Below are positions 11,711-22,480 of a DNA stretch of 64,000 bases, piece by piece. A program made the translations under genes and the position numbers. Under the pieces are notes generated by a model, which searched no databases, was not told where the DNA came from, and saw only the letters and a list, made by a program, of their open reading frames with translations. Origin of the DNA: Isoetes taiwanensis. Lineage: Eukaryota; Streptophyta; Lycopodiopsida; Isoetales; Isoetaceae. The stretch covers positions 7,970,036 to 8,034,035 of the forward strand of contig JAJEKV010000049.1 in the NCBI GenBank assembly GCA_021234155.1, in the 5' to 3' direction. Within the stretch, counting starts at the first letter, position 1. The number at the start of each line of letters is the position of its first letter.

Positions 11711-12662
11711 AAGCCCCAAGAAAATGAAAAGCCAGTACCTTTTCAACCGATTTCTATGCTTCAACCGATTATGACTCTTATGCTTCAACTGCAAATAGAG
11801 AAGACAAACACATCAGATTTAAAGCTGGATGCCATTGCAAATCGAGGGAGTGAGTTTGAAAATGGGCCTGCCAGAATTTATACCTTGTTGCTTTGCCACA
11901 GCCGATTAACCCAAATAATTGCTTTGCCACAGCCGATTGCAATACGAAAATGGAAAACCCCGTTGCAAAGCCATAGCTGCTTCGGCAGACTCAGAGACTA
12001 CCTTTTTGTTTGCATAAAAAAAGGGTGGAGCAGAATCCAGTCTCGGCTCTCACATATATCACACGGAGTGCATGCAGCAAACCCTGCACCAAAACTCCGT
12101 TGCACCAAACCCTGCCCGTTATATGCTATGCAGCCAGAAATGAGAAACGTAAAGTTATGGAAATACCAGAACTCTTGGCTCCACAAATTATCGTGTAGAA
12201 AATTGGAATACCTTCCTTTACATTTGCACAGAATGGAGCGTATGCAAGTCACCCTGTGAAAAGTGGAAAACGTTCTAAGAAAAGAACCCAAAAATTGACC
12301 AGAAAAAGCAGGATACTGTCAAAGCAAAAAACACGAAATAGAAGCAAAAATACAGAAGCCTTACCCTCCTTGCAAGAGCTGTCTGTAAAATATGTATATC
12401 ACATAAAAAATGCTGCTAGATAATGCTTGCGAAAATGAAAGAAATTCATTTTAATTCCTGAACCAGCAGCTCGAAAGCCTTTCGCTTCTTGCAAGAATCG
12501 TGCAAAAAAAAAACGTTTGCTGTCAATGACTCCGGCTCCAAGCTCAAGCTGCAGGCTCCAAAATGTGAGCTCCATTGCGATTTTCCAAAGCCCTCCTTTT
12601 CTTGCAAAAACCCTAAGAAATGTGTCGGTTTGTATTGAACCGAGTCAACCATCATCAAAGCG
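11711..12662. other. Spacer between copia and gypsy element A
   Basis: No recognisable domain. The phrase TTTGCCACAGCCGATT occurs twice at about 11894 and 11924. Sequence just left of element A (AAACCCTAAG, then an ATG at about 12620) would join directly to 39580 onward before the insertion. The joined locus has short open frames I cannot identify. Confidence 0.4.
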
Positions 12663-12667
12663 AGATC
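12663..12667. repeat. Target-site duplication of element A (left)
   Basis: AGATC immediately left of the 3' LTR is matched by AGATC at 39575-39579 immediately right of the 5' LTR. This shows that 12668-39574 arrived as one insertion. Confidence 0.93.
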
Positions 12668-14332
12668 TGTGACGTCCCCTACTCGTATACGGTGCACTCA
12701 CCGTATACAAACAGGAGTTCATCCCCCGTACCAGCTCTGTGCCGATACAGGGCCCTCCACATGACACTGCAACCGTGACGGGTTCCAGTGGGAAGAGTTA
12801 AGGGGTCATTTTACCCCGTCTCCCTCAGGGCCTACCTAGCTGCGGAAGCGTAAACATACATGTCAGTATATAGCATCAGCACATATCCACCTCGAAGGGT
12901 GGTCCATCACATCTGCATAAACAAGGTGAGCACAATACATTTGGGGAGTCCTACCCAAGGCTCAGACTCAAGGGGTTGACTGACGGCTTGGGTCTCCAGA
13001 GTTCATTGCAGACAGAATTTATAGCAATGGATTTGGCTGGCATATGAACATGGCATAGGGTTGTCCACTCCATCCGCCCCTCCTGTGCACACTTTGCAGA
13101 GTAGGCTGAAAAGTGTCGGGACTGCCCAGAGCCAGCCGGATGCATAGCCAAAGGGGCTATTCCGGGTTTCATCTCCCCAGTTCCGATGGGGCAGGAAGGG
13201 ATCACTCCCTCCAGAGATGTACCTGCTGACTCTAGGTGACTAGAGGGCCACTGCCCGTGTTCGACTGAACCCACTGGAAAGTGAACACCACTTCACGGGT
13301 GTCGAGTCCATGCCTTACCCGCCCTCAGTGGTAAGCCATTAGACCTAGTCACAATGATCCCCGGTAGGCCTTACACACCAGAGGGATCGTTCAAGAGTCA
13401 GAACAGGAACCTCCTTCTTAGCCAGTCTGGCCCCTTCACCCACAACCAGGTGTGGTTCTTGTACACAGGCCGAATCTATAATGTGCTAGAGAGGCTAATC
13501 TAGGAGCATCTACTACCAAGCTTTAGGTCTCTACCCCCCTTCCCAATACAAGGAGTTCATAGAGATACATCCTCCACATACATCACAGAAGAACTAAAGA
13601 ACTATATCTAAGCTATATCATAGGGTTAGGTTCTTTAGTTAGAGTCTGGTATCTAGAGATCTAGAGAGCTGCTATGGGCAATTTAATAGGCTAAACCTAC
13701 TGATTCTATGACTGAAACATGGTTTAAACTATTAAATTGCCTAAATACCTGATCCTTGAGTGGCTCCTCCTGACCTGAGCTCAACCATCCTGCTGAAACG
13801 CTCGAATCAAGGGAAACTAATGGTGCAATTCTCCTAGGCAGAGTCTGGGAGGCGGTTTTGGCTCTTGAGGCAGCCAAAACAGAGCTCTAAAACCCTAGAA
13901 ACGAAAAATGGGCAAGTTAGGGTTTCCCTCCTTAAATAGACATGGGGTTGGCTAGGGTTTCCAATTATCCCCTTTAGGCATGTGGGATAATTGGGAATGG
14001 GCCCACTTGCCTTTAATGGCTAGGTGGCAAAATGTGCCCACATGGAAATGTGTGCCCACATTAATGTGTACATTGGAAAATGTGCACATTAATTGCACCC
14101 TTGGGTATGGCCCACTTGGCATGAAGTGTCCATGTGGAAATGTGTGCCCACATTAATGTGTACATTGGAAAATGTGCACATTAATACTAATGCACAATCT
14201 TAGCAAGTTGCCCCCTAGGGCTACTCACTTGGCCACACGTCGGCGTACACGTCAGTCGGAGTGGCGGTAATGCGATGACGAGGCAAGATAAAGATACGCC
14301 CGGGACCGTAGATATCGCCCCGGAATGTCACA
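12668..14332 (-). repeat. Element A 3' LTR
   Basis: 1665 bp, from TGTGACGTCC to AATGTCACA on the plus strand. It matches 37545-39574 throughout once the MITE there is removed. Near one end (about 14041-14094 and 14131-14184) is an internal duplication of an AATGTGTGCCCACATTAATG-containing unit, present in both LTRs and therefore older than this insertion. Confidence 0.93.
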
Positions 14333-14345
14333 TTCTCCCCACCTT
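14333..14345 (-). promoter_or_regulatory. Element A polypurine tract
   Basis: On the minus strand AAGGTGGGGAGAA runs directly into the LTR start TGTGACATTCC. This is the expected position and composition for the plus-strand primer. Confidence 0.88.
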
Positions 14346-15218
14346 GAAATGATGTTTGTCCCAAAGATCGTGGGTCTCCCCACCTTGGGATCATCCTAAC
14401 CTGCAATCAACCTGATACATACGATAAACTACTATAATACTTACACCTTAATTAAGATTACCTTAAGGTAATATTTTTAAAACATTATCACACCATTATA
14501 TTATGAAATAACTTATCAATTCATAACATCTTTAAGCAAATTACCCGATAGTTTTACTTATCACGACAATTAAGTTTATCAAAATTTATCATTTCATAAC
14601 TGCAATTATTGTTCGAGGTACTCTTCATTCCTTGCAACACATTCCAACAAAATTTGTGTTGCAAGTCCTCATAGCTCGACCTCCTTGCCCTCCGGAGCGC
14701 TCTATTGGCCTGCTTGTCGACACTATGTTAGTACCATTTTAATTATTAATAAAATTTTGGTTATATGGTGACCACCCCACCTATCTACATGGACGCATGG
14801 CTAATCTCCCGGCGTAGAAGAGGGTGAATCTTCCATTATGGCCGTGGAGACAGCGCCTATATGCCTATATGCCGCTCATGCCTACACCCTAGTTGCCCAG
14901 CGTGGAGGATAGGTCCTTCCCGTATATGGGGCGTGAAGGCCTGATTCCTCCTATCAAAGCATATATGGGGCTAGAGGTGCTTTTCCTATCAGTGCATTCC
15001 TTAATGACCTCCTTTCTCTCGAGGTCGTCTACTTCCGTGGGACAGAAGTAGACTTTCTAATCTACCTTCCACTCGCCCAAGCGAAAACGCGGTCATGCCT
15101 ACATTGACATTACACCACGCCCTAGAGATCACCGTAGTGGTCCCATCATCGGTAACGACGCATGCGACCCATACCTAGCATAGGTTGCATGCGTAGATTA
15201 ATCTTAACTACACAAGAA
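14346..15218 (-). other. Element A untranslated region between pol and 3' LTR
   Basis: About 870 bp without a coherent frame on either strand. It belongs to the element because it lies between the pol stop and the PPT. Nothing further recognised. Confidence 0.7.
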
Positions 15219-16258
15219 TTAATCTACACAAATCGACATGCCTGAGCCGATTTCTTCGGAGATGACTTTGCCGTCCCATTGCTCCATAAACTGCGGGTAC
15301 TGCTTTACTAGATCTTTCTTAAGTACCCACGTCGCATCTTCCACTGGCAAGTGTTTCCACTTGACCAAGTATTGGAGGAACTCCGACCTCCTTGTTTTCT
15401 TGAAAGCTTTATCAAGAATCAGTTCTGGAACTATTTCCAGCTGCTCCTCCGTCATTTCCAACAACGTTGGAGTGTCCAAGACTTCGTCTAGATTTGGGGT
15501 GTGCTTCTTCAACAAACTCACGTGGAAGACCTTATGAATCTTTAGGTGTGCTGATAAGTCTAGCTTGTAGGATTGATTACCTACTCTCTTGACTATTCTG
15601 AAAGGTCCAGCCCACCTTGGAGCAAGCTTCTTGCAATTCCTGATCCTGAGCTTCGCCTGCTTCACCTTGATCTTGAGCCACACATTGTCGCCAACTTCGA
15701 ACTCCCTGACTGTTCGATGCTTGTCGGCGATGCTCTTTTGTCGGCTCCTTGCTGCTAGCAGATACCCTCGAACTTCTTCCACTAGCTGCTGCATATCGGC
15801 CAACATCTGCTGCGAAACTTCTACTTTTGACACGGGATTGTGCCAAGTGTCTGGAGTTAGGCATTGATAGCCGTAATTGATCATAAACGGCGACATTTGG
15901 GATGATTCCTGCTTGGTGCTATTGTATGCAAACTCCACCAAGTGAATAAATTCCTCCCACATACCTTGCTTATTCCAGACATAGTTTCGTAGCATGTCCT
16001 CCAAGATCCTGTTGGTCCGCTCCGTTTGGCCATCCGTCTGAGGATGATACGCCGTGCTCATGGATAACTTCGTCTGAATCGTCGTAAAGAGGTCTTGTCA
16101 AAAGGCGCTCATGAATTTCGGATCCCTGTCGGAGATGATCTCCCTTGGCATCCATGAAGCTTAAAGATCTCTTTGGTGAAGAGCTTTGCTGTATCCATAG
16201 CGGTGTCTGTGGTCCTGCAAGGCACAAAGTGTGCCATCTTTGACAACTTGTCGACCAC
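15219..16258 (-). pseudogene. Element A integrase C-terminal part and chromodomain
   Basis: Minus-strand frame. Integrase core residues include YHPQTDGQTERTNRILED, which carries the catalytic Glu, then the GPY/F-type module (LAPRWAGPFRIVKRVG), then HKVFHVSLLKKH. The chromodomain is LQYLVKWKHLPVEDATWV; in this family it reads histone-tail marks and steers integration. The segment ends exactly at element B; the N-terminal half of integrase continues at 29457. Around 16080-16180 the frame is broken near the second catalytic Asp (sequence for SDRDPKF is recognisable). Confidence 0.9.
16254..16258. repeat. Target-site duplication of element B (left)
   Basis: ACCAC precedes the B 5' LTR and is repeated at 29457-29461 after its 3' LTR. 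Removing one copy rejoins element A integrase at the VVVDKLSKM coding region. Confidence 0.93.
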
Positions 16259-17877
16259 TGTGACGTTCCAAGTATTTATACGGTATACGTATAAATATAT
16301 TGACACGTCACCTAGTATAGATACGCCACCATGGGGTATGGTAACCTAGGGGGTTGACCTAAAAGGGATTAAATTAGCTATGCTAATTTAATTATTAAGG
16401 ATAATAACCTATAACTAAGGAACTAATATTTAAAAAGCCATAATTAAGTTAATTATGGCTTGGGAAGGCGCCACGTGGCCACCCTCGATTGGCTAACATG
16501 GTAATGCTAATTGGGATCAATAGGGTGGATCATCACCCCCATATCAGCCACAACTCACCTTGAGCGATTGGGCGCCACCCTTGTGACGGTGCTGGCGCCA
16601 CCTTGAGCAGTTGGACGCCACCCTTCTGACACGAGCTGAACACCAAGACCAAGAAGATGGAAATCCCCAATGACAACGGGTCCAGCAGAAACATAGGTGG
16701 GTGGCTAGAGTAGTTGTGAATTCTAGGATAGCGCCCCTGTTGGGCACCTGTTTGGGTTGTTGGTCTGTTCTCTCTGTGTTTTACTCGTAGGAACTAACCC
16801 TTGATTGTAAAGGTAAGTTCTCTTTATATTCTGATTCTGGTTTTGCTCGTAAAGGATGGATTGATGGTTCTTGGCCTAGTATTACTCTGGAAATGGGGGA
16901 ATTAAGGGGGGTAGAGACCTCTGAGCCATTTATTGTAGTATGCTCCTAGATAGAGCCCTGTATTATCCCGTTAATTGCGGCCTGTGCACAAGAGCCCACC
17001 GGGTCATAGATGCTATGGTACTGGCTTAGCACCAGACAAGGAACACAGTGGTGAAGTGGGGGTGGGGTCTTGCACGAACATAAAAGGCTCCTGAGACTCC
17101 TACAGTGAGCTAGGCCCGAGCCCGGTCACGTGAGGGGCGGGTATGGGTCCGACACTCCACGGGTGTAGAGGTGTGACCCGTATGGGGCACCTTGCACTTT
17201 GAGTAGATTTAGGGTGAGTAAGTCGGGTACGGATGCGGCACGTATTCTCTAGCTCACCCATGGAACCACTGTGATTCTGGAAGGGGACGCCTCCCTGACC
17301 TGCCTCATCGGACTGGGGCTTCATGAACCCTGGAGTAGGCTCAGCAGGGTGATGCCTCGAGCCTGCGTCTCCGGAAGGCTATAGCGAGGCCATAGCGTGA
17401 ATTGACCCATCTGCAAAGTGTGCACAGGAGGGGCGGATGGAGTGGACCACCCTAGCCGATGTTCTATGCCAGCCAACGCCAGGTTATACCTCTGTCTGCT
17501 GATCTCTTGAGGCCAAGCCGTCAGTTTACCCTCACAGGAGTCGGAACCGGGGTAGAACCTTGGGTTTGGGGTGTTTTCTTAGGTTTAGATGCATATTCTT
17601 TGCCGTTGGTATTTGGATGGATGTGCCACCCTTCGTGGTGGTTATTTATATATGATTTATGCTGTGTGCTAACCCTTGTATTCACGCTTCCGCGACATAG
17701 GCGCCCATTGAAGGCGTGGGCCGAATGACCCCTCTGTGTCCTTCACTTGAGCGTCTTATTATAGACGGCCCGAGTTAGACGGAGGGCCCTGCTTATGGCA
17801 AGTTGGTTGCCATGGGAGGGGAAAGTCCCCGTATGTATCTGGTACCGAGGGTCGTATATGTTCGGGAGGCGTCCGCA
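16259..17877 (+). repeat. Element B 5' LTR
   Basis: Starts TGTGACGTTCC. It ends at about GCGTCCGCA, a variant of the GCGTCACA end of the 3' LTR. The first 280 bases are almost identical to the partner at 27814. A short direct repeat of a TTGGGCGCCACCCTT-like unit lies at about 16565-16625. Confidence 0.92.
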
Positions 17878-17879
17878 AG

Positions 17880-17891
17880 TGGTATCAGAGC
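17880..17891 (+). promoter_or_regulatory. Element B primer-binding site (initiator tRNA-Met)
   Basis: TGGTATCAGAGC, complementary to the 3' end of plant initiator tRNA-Met, lies two bases after the LTR end. It primes minus-strand DNA synthesis. Confidence 0.93.
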
Positions 17892-18597
17892 CGTGATTTC
17901 GGATACTCGAAATCATAGCACTGACTAAACCCTAACTCGCTAGTTCGGCAGTTAGGAGAGAGAGTTAAGCAAGAGTGATTGTTTAAGTCTTTGATGTTTG
18001 ATTTAGTGCTAGGTTAATGTAATAGACTGTAATTCCTTAAGAAGTCTGGGCCGACTGGAAGACCCAAGTTTCGAAGAGCTATAACTTTTTGTAGGTAGCT
18101 CGGATGAAGGCGAAAACGGCTCCAATGGATCGGGTACTCTCAAATACCCTAGGGGGCACGTCTCCCGAGGTTAAAAGGACAACAGGCCGCCGAAAAATGG
18201 AAAGGGGCGCTGCCTTACTCAGAGGTGTTTCTTTTCAAAAATAAAACGCGTATAAGCAACGCTTGGCTTGATCACTGATCGTAGCGTATTTTTATCTGGC
18301 CTACTGTTTAAAAAATTTTTATATAAAAAAAAAAAAATTAATATTTTTTTTGAAAATTTTTATAAAAGTTAAAAGTTGAAATTTGAATTTTGAACTATAC
18401 TTTTGGGCGTGTGCTTTCTCTGAGCACCCTTTTCCACCATAGCCGCCGGACTTAAGCTCCAAACTCGCCATAGCTGACCTCCACGCCTCCCTTGCATCTG
18501 CCCTACACCTCGGTGCCCTTACTTACTTCTTAGCGCCGACCCGCCTTGCTTGAGCGCCTCCCTTCCTTCTTCCTTGCTGTTCTTTGTTAGTATAGCC
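17892..18597 (+). other. Element B leader before ORF1
   Basis: No coding frame. A/T-rich around 18300-18380, with a TATAAAAG at 18361 and a C/T-rich tract at 18480-18595 just before the ORF1 ATG. This is compatible with a separate promoter and 5' UTR for ORF1, but the TATA-to-ATG distance (about 235 bp) is long. Confidence 0.45.
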
Positions 18598-19902
18598 ATG
18601 CCGCGCTTCAAGCTAACCGTGGATTTGAAGAAGTTGAGCGTGTTCGGTTATTTGCCGCCCTAGTAGTCGAAAGCATCTTCTTTGAGGAAGACCCTATGAT
18701 AGATACCATTCTTAACCTTTTTGTCAAGCACTTTTGTCGGGGCCGACGAGTCCCCTACCCTATCTTCCACTTCAACGGCGCTTCCTCCTCAAGTTGAATG
18801 AAGCCGGTCGGGATTACACTCGTGGAGCAGCCGGACCGTGCATGGGCTGTGGTTAAGTTTTATCCCTCGCCAGGACCAGATGACGACCCTGCAGAGCTTA
18901 GTCAGAATGAAGCCCAGAGGATCATGCATCTTGCGAGAGTGGAAGACTTGCACCAGATAGCCAGTGCTCCACCAGACATAAGAATGGAACGTTTTTATTA
19001 CTTGGGGAAAGGTCGTATACTTACGTACCGGGAATACTTTAATCTTCCTACCTTCTCTTGGAATGAAGACCTTAACAGCTTCATCTTTGAGAATGTCCCG
19101 CCAAGGTTTAGTCAAGGCCACACGGAATCCAAGGCGAGGGGAGGACATGCGAGCACCACGGCCAGGTGTACCACACCGAGATTGCTTTCGGCAAGATACA
19201 AATGCTGCCCGGACAAGGAGGCCAGGGATGAAGAGAGAGAGCGGCTCCAAGAGGAAGGGGAGGACCTTCATAGCCAGCAGAGCGAGAATCAAGAGGGGGG
19301 CCAGCAAGATCACCAGCAGGACCTAGGTGTTGCCCAGAATGTTAATCCCGTGAAAACCACAGCCGGCGTTAACCGATCGGCAGACCCGCAGCAGCCGAGC
19401 GGGCAAGGTAATCGGAGACTAAAGAGAACAAAGTCCCGGCCTATTAAGAGTGGGGTGCACTATAAGACCCGACTGCAGCAGGATGCAACAATCGCCAAGA
19501 AGACATCGGCTCAGAGACGGGAGCACATCGTTGAGCGGACAAGGCATCCTAACACAAAGCGGGCAAGTCCATTCCGCCGCAAAGGCGACCCTTAAGCCGC
19601 GGAAACCCCACAGGTTTCGACCGGGCACGGTAGCACTTCGGGAGATACGTAAGTATCAGAAGACTACCGAGCCATTGATCCACCGGCTTCCCTTCCAGCG
19701 CCTGGTACGGAAGATTGCTCAGGACTTCAAGACCGACCTAAGGTTTCAAGCTTTTGCGATCCTTGCCTTACAGGAAGCTGCCGAGGCGTATCTTATTGAA
19801 CTTTTGAGCGACGCTAACCTTTGCGCCATACACGCGAAGAGGGTCACTATTATGCCCAAGGACCTTCAGCTGGCACGAAGGATCCGAGGGGATTTTAGGT
19901 GA
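18598..19902 (+). CDS. Element B ORF1: charged protein with C-terminal histone H3 fold
   Basis: A retrotransposon-borne gene of about 435 codons, read in pieces. ATG 18598 gives [21 protein letters not shown]; an open stretch in another frame covers 18663-19595, with a stop just before 18798. It contains [24 protein letters not shown], an aromatic/acidic domain ([13 protein letters not shown]) and a long Arg/Glu/Gln-rich linker. The H3 core is in a third frame, open from 19450 to the stop at 19900: [18 protein letters not shown] (alpha-N), [18 protein letters not shown] (alpha-1, loop 1), [10 protein letters not shown] (alpha-2), [16 protein letters not shown] and QLARRIRG. By hand about four-fifths of core positions match canonical plant H3. 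It has Phe at position 41, Leu at position 90, and no enlarged loop 1. The usual ARTKQTARKS tail is absent. It probably formed a fusion protein. The function (packaging cDNA, altering target chromatin) is inference. Confidence 0.85.
19594..19902 (+). other. Histone H3-fold domain within element B ORF1
   Basis: All secondary-structure segments of H3 are represented and uninterrupted from KPRKPHRF to the stop. Changes from canonical H3 cluster in alpha-2 ([10 protein letters not shown], and [10 protein letters not shown] where canonical plant H3 has YLVGLFEDTN) and at the extreme C-terminus (RGDFR). The Cys corresponding to H3 Cys110 is kept. Confidence 0.93.
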
Positions 19903-20057
19903 TGACACGACCGTCTTTTTCTGTTGTAAAAATTTTTGTAACTTATCCATGTACTAGTCCCATTTTTGGGGTTGTGAATATAAAAACATTTTTTTTGGAA
20001 ATATATTATTAAGTAAATAAAAATTTTAATAATAATTTTGGGAAACGTGCCAAAAAG

Positions 20058-20064
20058 TATAAAA
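20058..20064 (+). promoter_or_regulatory. Candidate TATA box for element B ORF2
   Basis: TATAAAA followed by CCCC, 80 bp before the ORF2 ATG, then ATTAGGGTTTC and a C/T-rich leader: the layout of a plant core promoter. The 150 bp before it (19905-20050) are A/T-rich and could hold an ORF1 polyadenylation region. Confidence 0.5.
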
Positions 20065-20143
20065 CCCCTTTTTGGCCATTAGGGTTTCATTTTCCCTTCT
20101 TGCTTCAGCGCCTCCTTTCTCCTCCTTTGCGCCTTCACTCTTC

Positions 20144-21529
20144 ATGGCTCGCCCAACCCTGCAGCAGTGGTACTTAGACGGAGAGCATTGGGACCCTGCG
20201 GTTCCCTTTGATCTTCTTCACCCCTACACGCCCCAGCGAGGTAGACCTTATCTCAACATGCGGGGCCATCCGGATTATGCTGCTTTCCTTCAGTTCTGTT
20301 ATGAGGAGATTGTACCTGCATGCGTTTGCAATGAAGACGATGGGCAGCTCTATCTTGATTTTCACACCCCGCACGGATGTTGGGGGTGATGAGCATGCCC
20401 CATAGCGTCATCAAAGGCATCGACGGCGAGGGACCGACCTCCCTATTGCTACGATAGATCGGGAAACCTGTTTTGAGGCCCGATTCGCACTGGCCGTCAT
20501 TATGGACCAGTACATAGAGGATGAGGAGATTCCTGCTGAGCATTCTTCTACGCCTCTACCTCCTGACCCAGAAGATGACGAAGTCGTCAATGAGCAGGAT
20601 TTCGTAAGATGGAAGGAACTTGCTCTGAAGCCCCCCGCCGGTAGACAAAAAGCCCTTAAGCTCGAAGGGTTAAACCTTCTCCTGCGGTACTCTTGAATGA
20701 CCAAGAGTACACGATCTTTGAGGATATCATGTGGGCCTCTGGCGTTCTTCTTGGGATTCGCCGCAAGAAAATAGAAATTCTTTATGATCTTGCGGAGTAT
20801 TGCCAAGATGACTTCATCGATTTCACCACACCGGTTGTGCAACCTGCCCAAGTAGAGAGCCTCTTGGCATATCGGCCCGAAGAGCAAGAGCCCATTGAGA
20901 CTCTTTTGTCACTTCGCCAGTTCTTACTAACTGACACACCCCAGCCTCCAGAAGAGCAGTTTGCGGCCCCGACACGGCCATTTCTCTCGGAACCGCCTCT
21001 GCGAATCACCATGGGAGAAGTGGATCAGGACGAGGAAGACCTTTGGGACACCAAGGTCAGCCTTGAGGATGACAGGGAAGAAGAAGAAGAGGAGAAACTC
21101 CCTATCAATTTGGAAAAGGAAGCGGAAACCTCCACCGACCCTCAGGTTAGGGCAATGGGCAACCATGTGGCCCGATTCTTTCTCTCAGCCTTCCGCCAAG
21201 GAGAGGTGCTATTTTTCTCTAAGAACCTAGGGCCTTCTTCTGAAGCTTCTTGGTGGGCGCTCCGAGCCATATCTACTTCAGCGGGCCATAAGAAGATTGA
21301 CTATCACATCACCACCATTACTTTGGTCCGTAGAGATTTGGCTATAGCAGCATTGGGGGACGTGGCGGGCTGCGCTAACATGCGCCTCCTTGTGGCAGCG
21401 CCTTTGGCTACTTGCTTACCACCTGAGGCAGCAGCTCGAGCCGCCCTTTCTGCTAGTCCTAGCGCCACTTTGATGCGTTATCGTCCACCTCCTCAGCCAA
21501 TGAACGAAGACGAGGGACCTAGCTCCTAG
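20144..21529 (+). CDS. Element B ORF2: accessory protein of unknown function
   Basis: Not recognised as any known family. ATG 20144 begins MARPTLQQWYLDGEHWDP; an open piece runs to 20389, then a shifted stretch to 20696 (MDQYIEDEEIPAEHSS), then an open piece 20693-21529 to DEGPSS. The middle is very acidic (DREEEEEEKLP). The C-terminal third contains ARFFLSAFRQGEVLFFSKN and KKIDYHITTITLVRRDLAIA. A homologous gene is in element A (33425-34954): it also starts MA...WY and shares the DY...LVKRAMALDL region. It lies 242 bp after ORF1 and follows its own TATA-like box. Two frame changes at 20390 and 20693 may be real or consensus errors. Confidence 0.65.
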
Positions 21530-21689
21530 ATGATTGTATTATGTATTTTGCATTCTGAAATCACTGTAAAATTTTCATTGGCAATGTCTTAAGCCATGGT
21601 TATCACTCGTGATGTGTTATCCTTTATGATTATTGTCTATTGTATCAATCAATATGTAATGCCAATATAATTTTGAATGGATCTCTTCC

Positions 21690-22284
21690 ATGATGCGTCA
21701 TTATATCTCTTGGAATTCTTTGGTACTATATGCTCATCGCGCCGTTTTGCAGAAGAAACATTGGAGGAGTACGAAGAGAGGATTGAGGGATGACCAAGGA
21801 CCTCCTGAACAGGATTACGGACAAAGGTACGGTGAGTATCCGGAGCGAGAAAGTGGAGACGAGATGAGGGAATCGGCAGAGCCAGAAGAACCATATGATC
21901 CGGACAAGGGGATGGCGATAGTTACCCTCCTCCGAGAACGGGCTTTCGATGATTTGAAATGGACCCTCTGCCGCACATGGGACTCTTTGGAATATGTCCG
22001 GACATGAAGCCTTCGAGGATGCCAATGATCACCTCGGCAAATCTTCTTCACGCTCACGGAGGCTTTTCAACCTTCTCATCATTAGCCCCACTTGGGATTA
22101 TCAACCCGTTATCATCCGGGGCTTGGGCGCGCTACAAGCTCGTCCGAAAGCCAGGCGTGAGAGTGTCGCTATTCCGTCATGTATCCCTTTGCAAACCCCT
22201 AAGCCGAATCCTCCACTTTGTGTTCCTATGTTCGATTATGAAATAAGGAAATGGCATATCGAGGCCCCTTTATGTATTATATAA
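21690..22284 (+). CDS. Element B ORF3: short acidic hypothetical protein
   Basis: Two overlapping frames (21690-22007 and 21994-22284) read through as about 198 residues. The N-terminal part is acidic (ERESGDEMRESAEPEEPYD). The C-terminal part has a basic Ser/Arg patch (GKSSSRSRRLF), then NLLIISPTWDYQPVIIRG, and ends FDYEIRKWHIEAPLCII. I recognise no domain and found no counterpart in element A. It lies between ORF2 and gag. A TTTTGCAG at about 21754 could be a splice acceptor, so part of it may be intron. Confidence 0.4.
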
Positions 22285-22480
22285 CTATAAGTATAAGCGT
22301 GTTGATTATGAACTTCTTTAATGTAACAGATTATTTAAACTTGTAATTTGAATCTTTTCGTCCTTTTTAGGTGTTCACTTTGTGTTCTCGATACTACCTA
22401 AAATGACTTTGTTATAACACTTTATTGTTATCGTACTCCTTCTTATATCATCATTATGTTTAATATAGGCCGGTGACATA

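Noticed and set aside
11612-12259. 215-codon plus-strand frame
   Set aside because: It starts inside the copia LTR and runs into unrelated DNA. No domain; chance open frame.
19594-19902. An ordinary host histone H3 gene
   Set aside because: It lies in sense orientation inside a TSD-bounded retrotransposon, lacks the standard N-terminal tail, and a homologous fold sits at the same position in a second element of the lineage.
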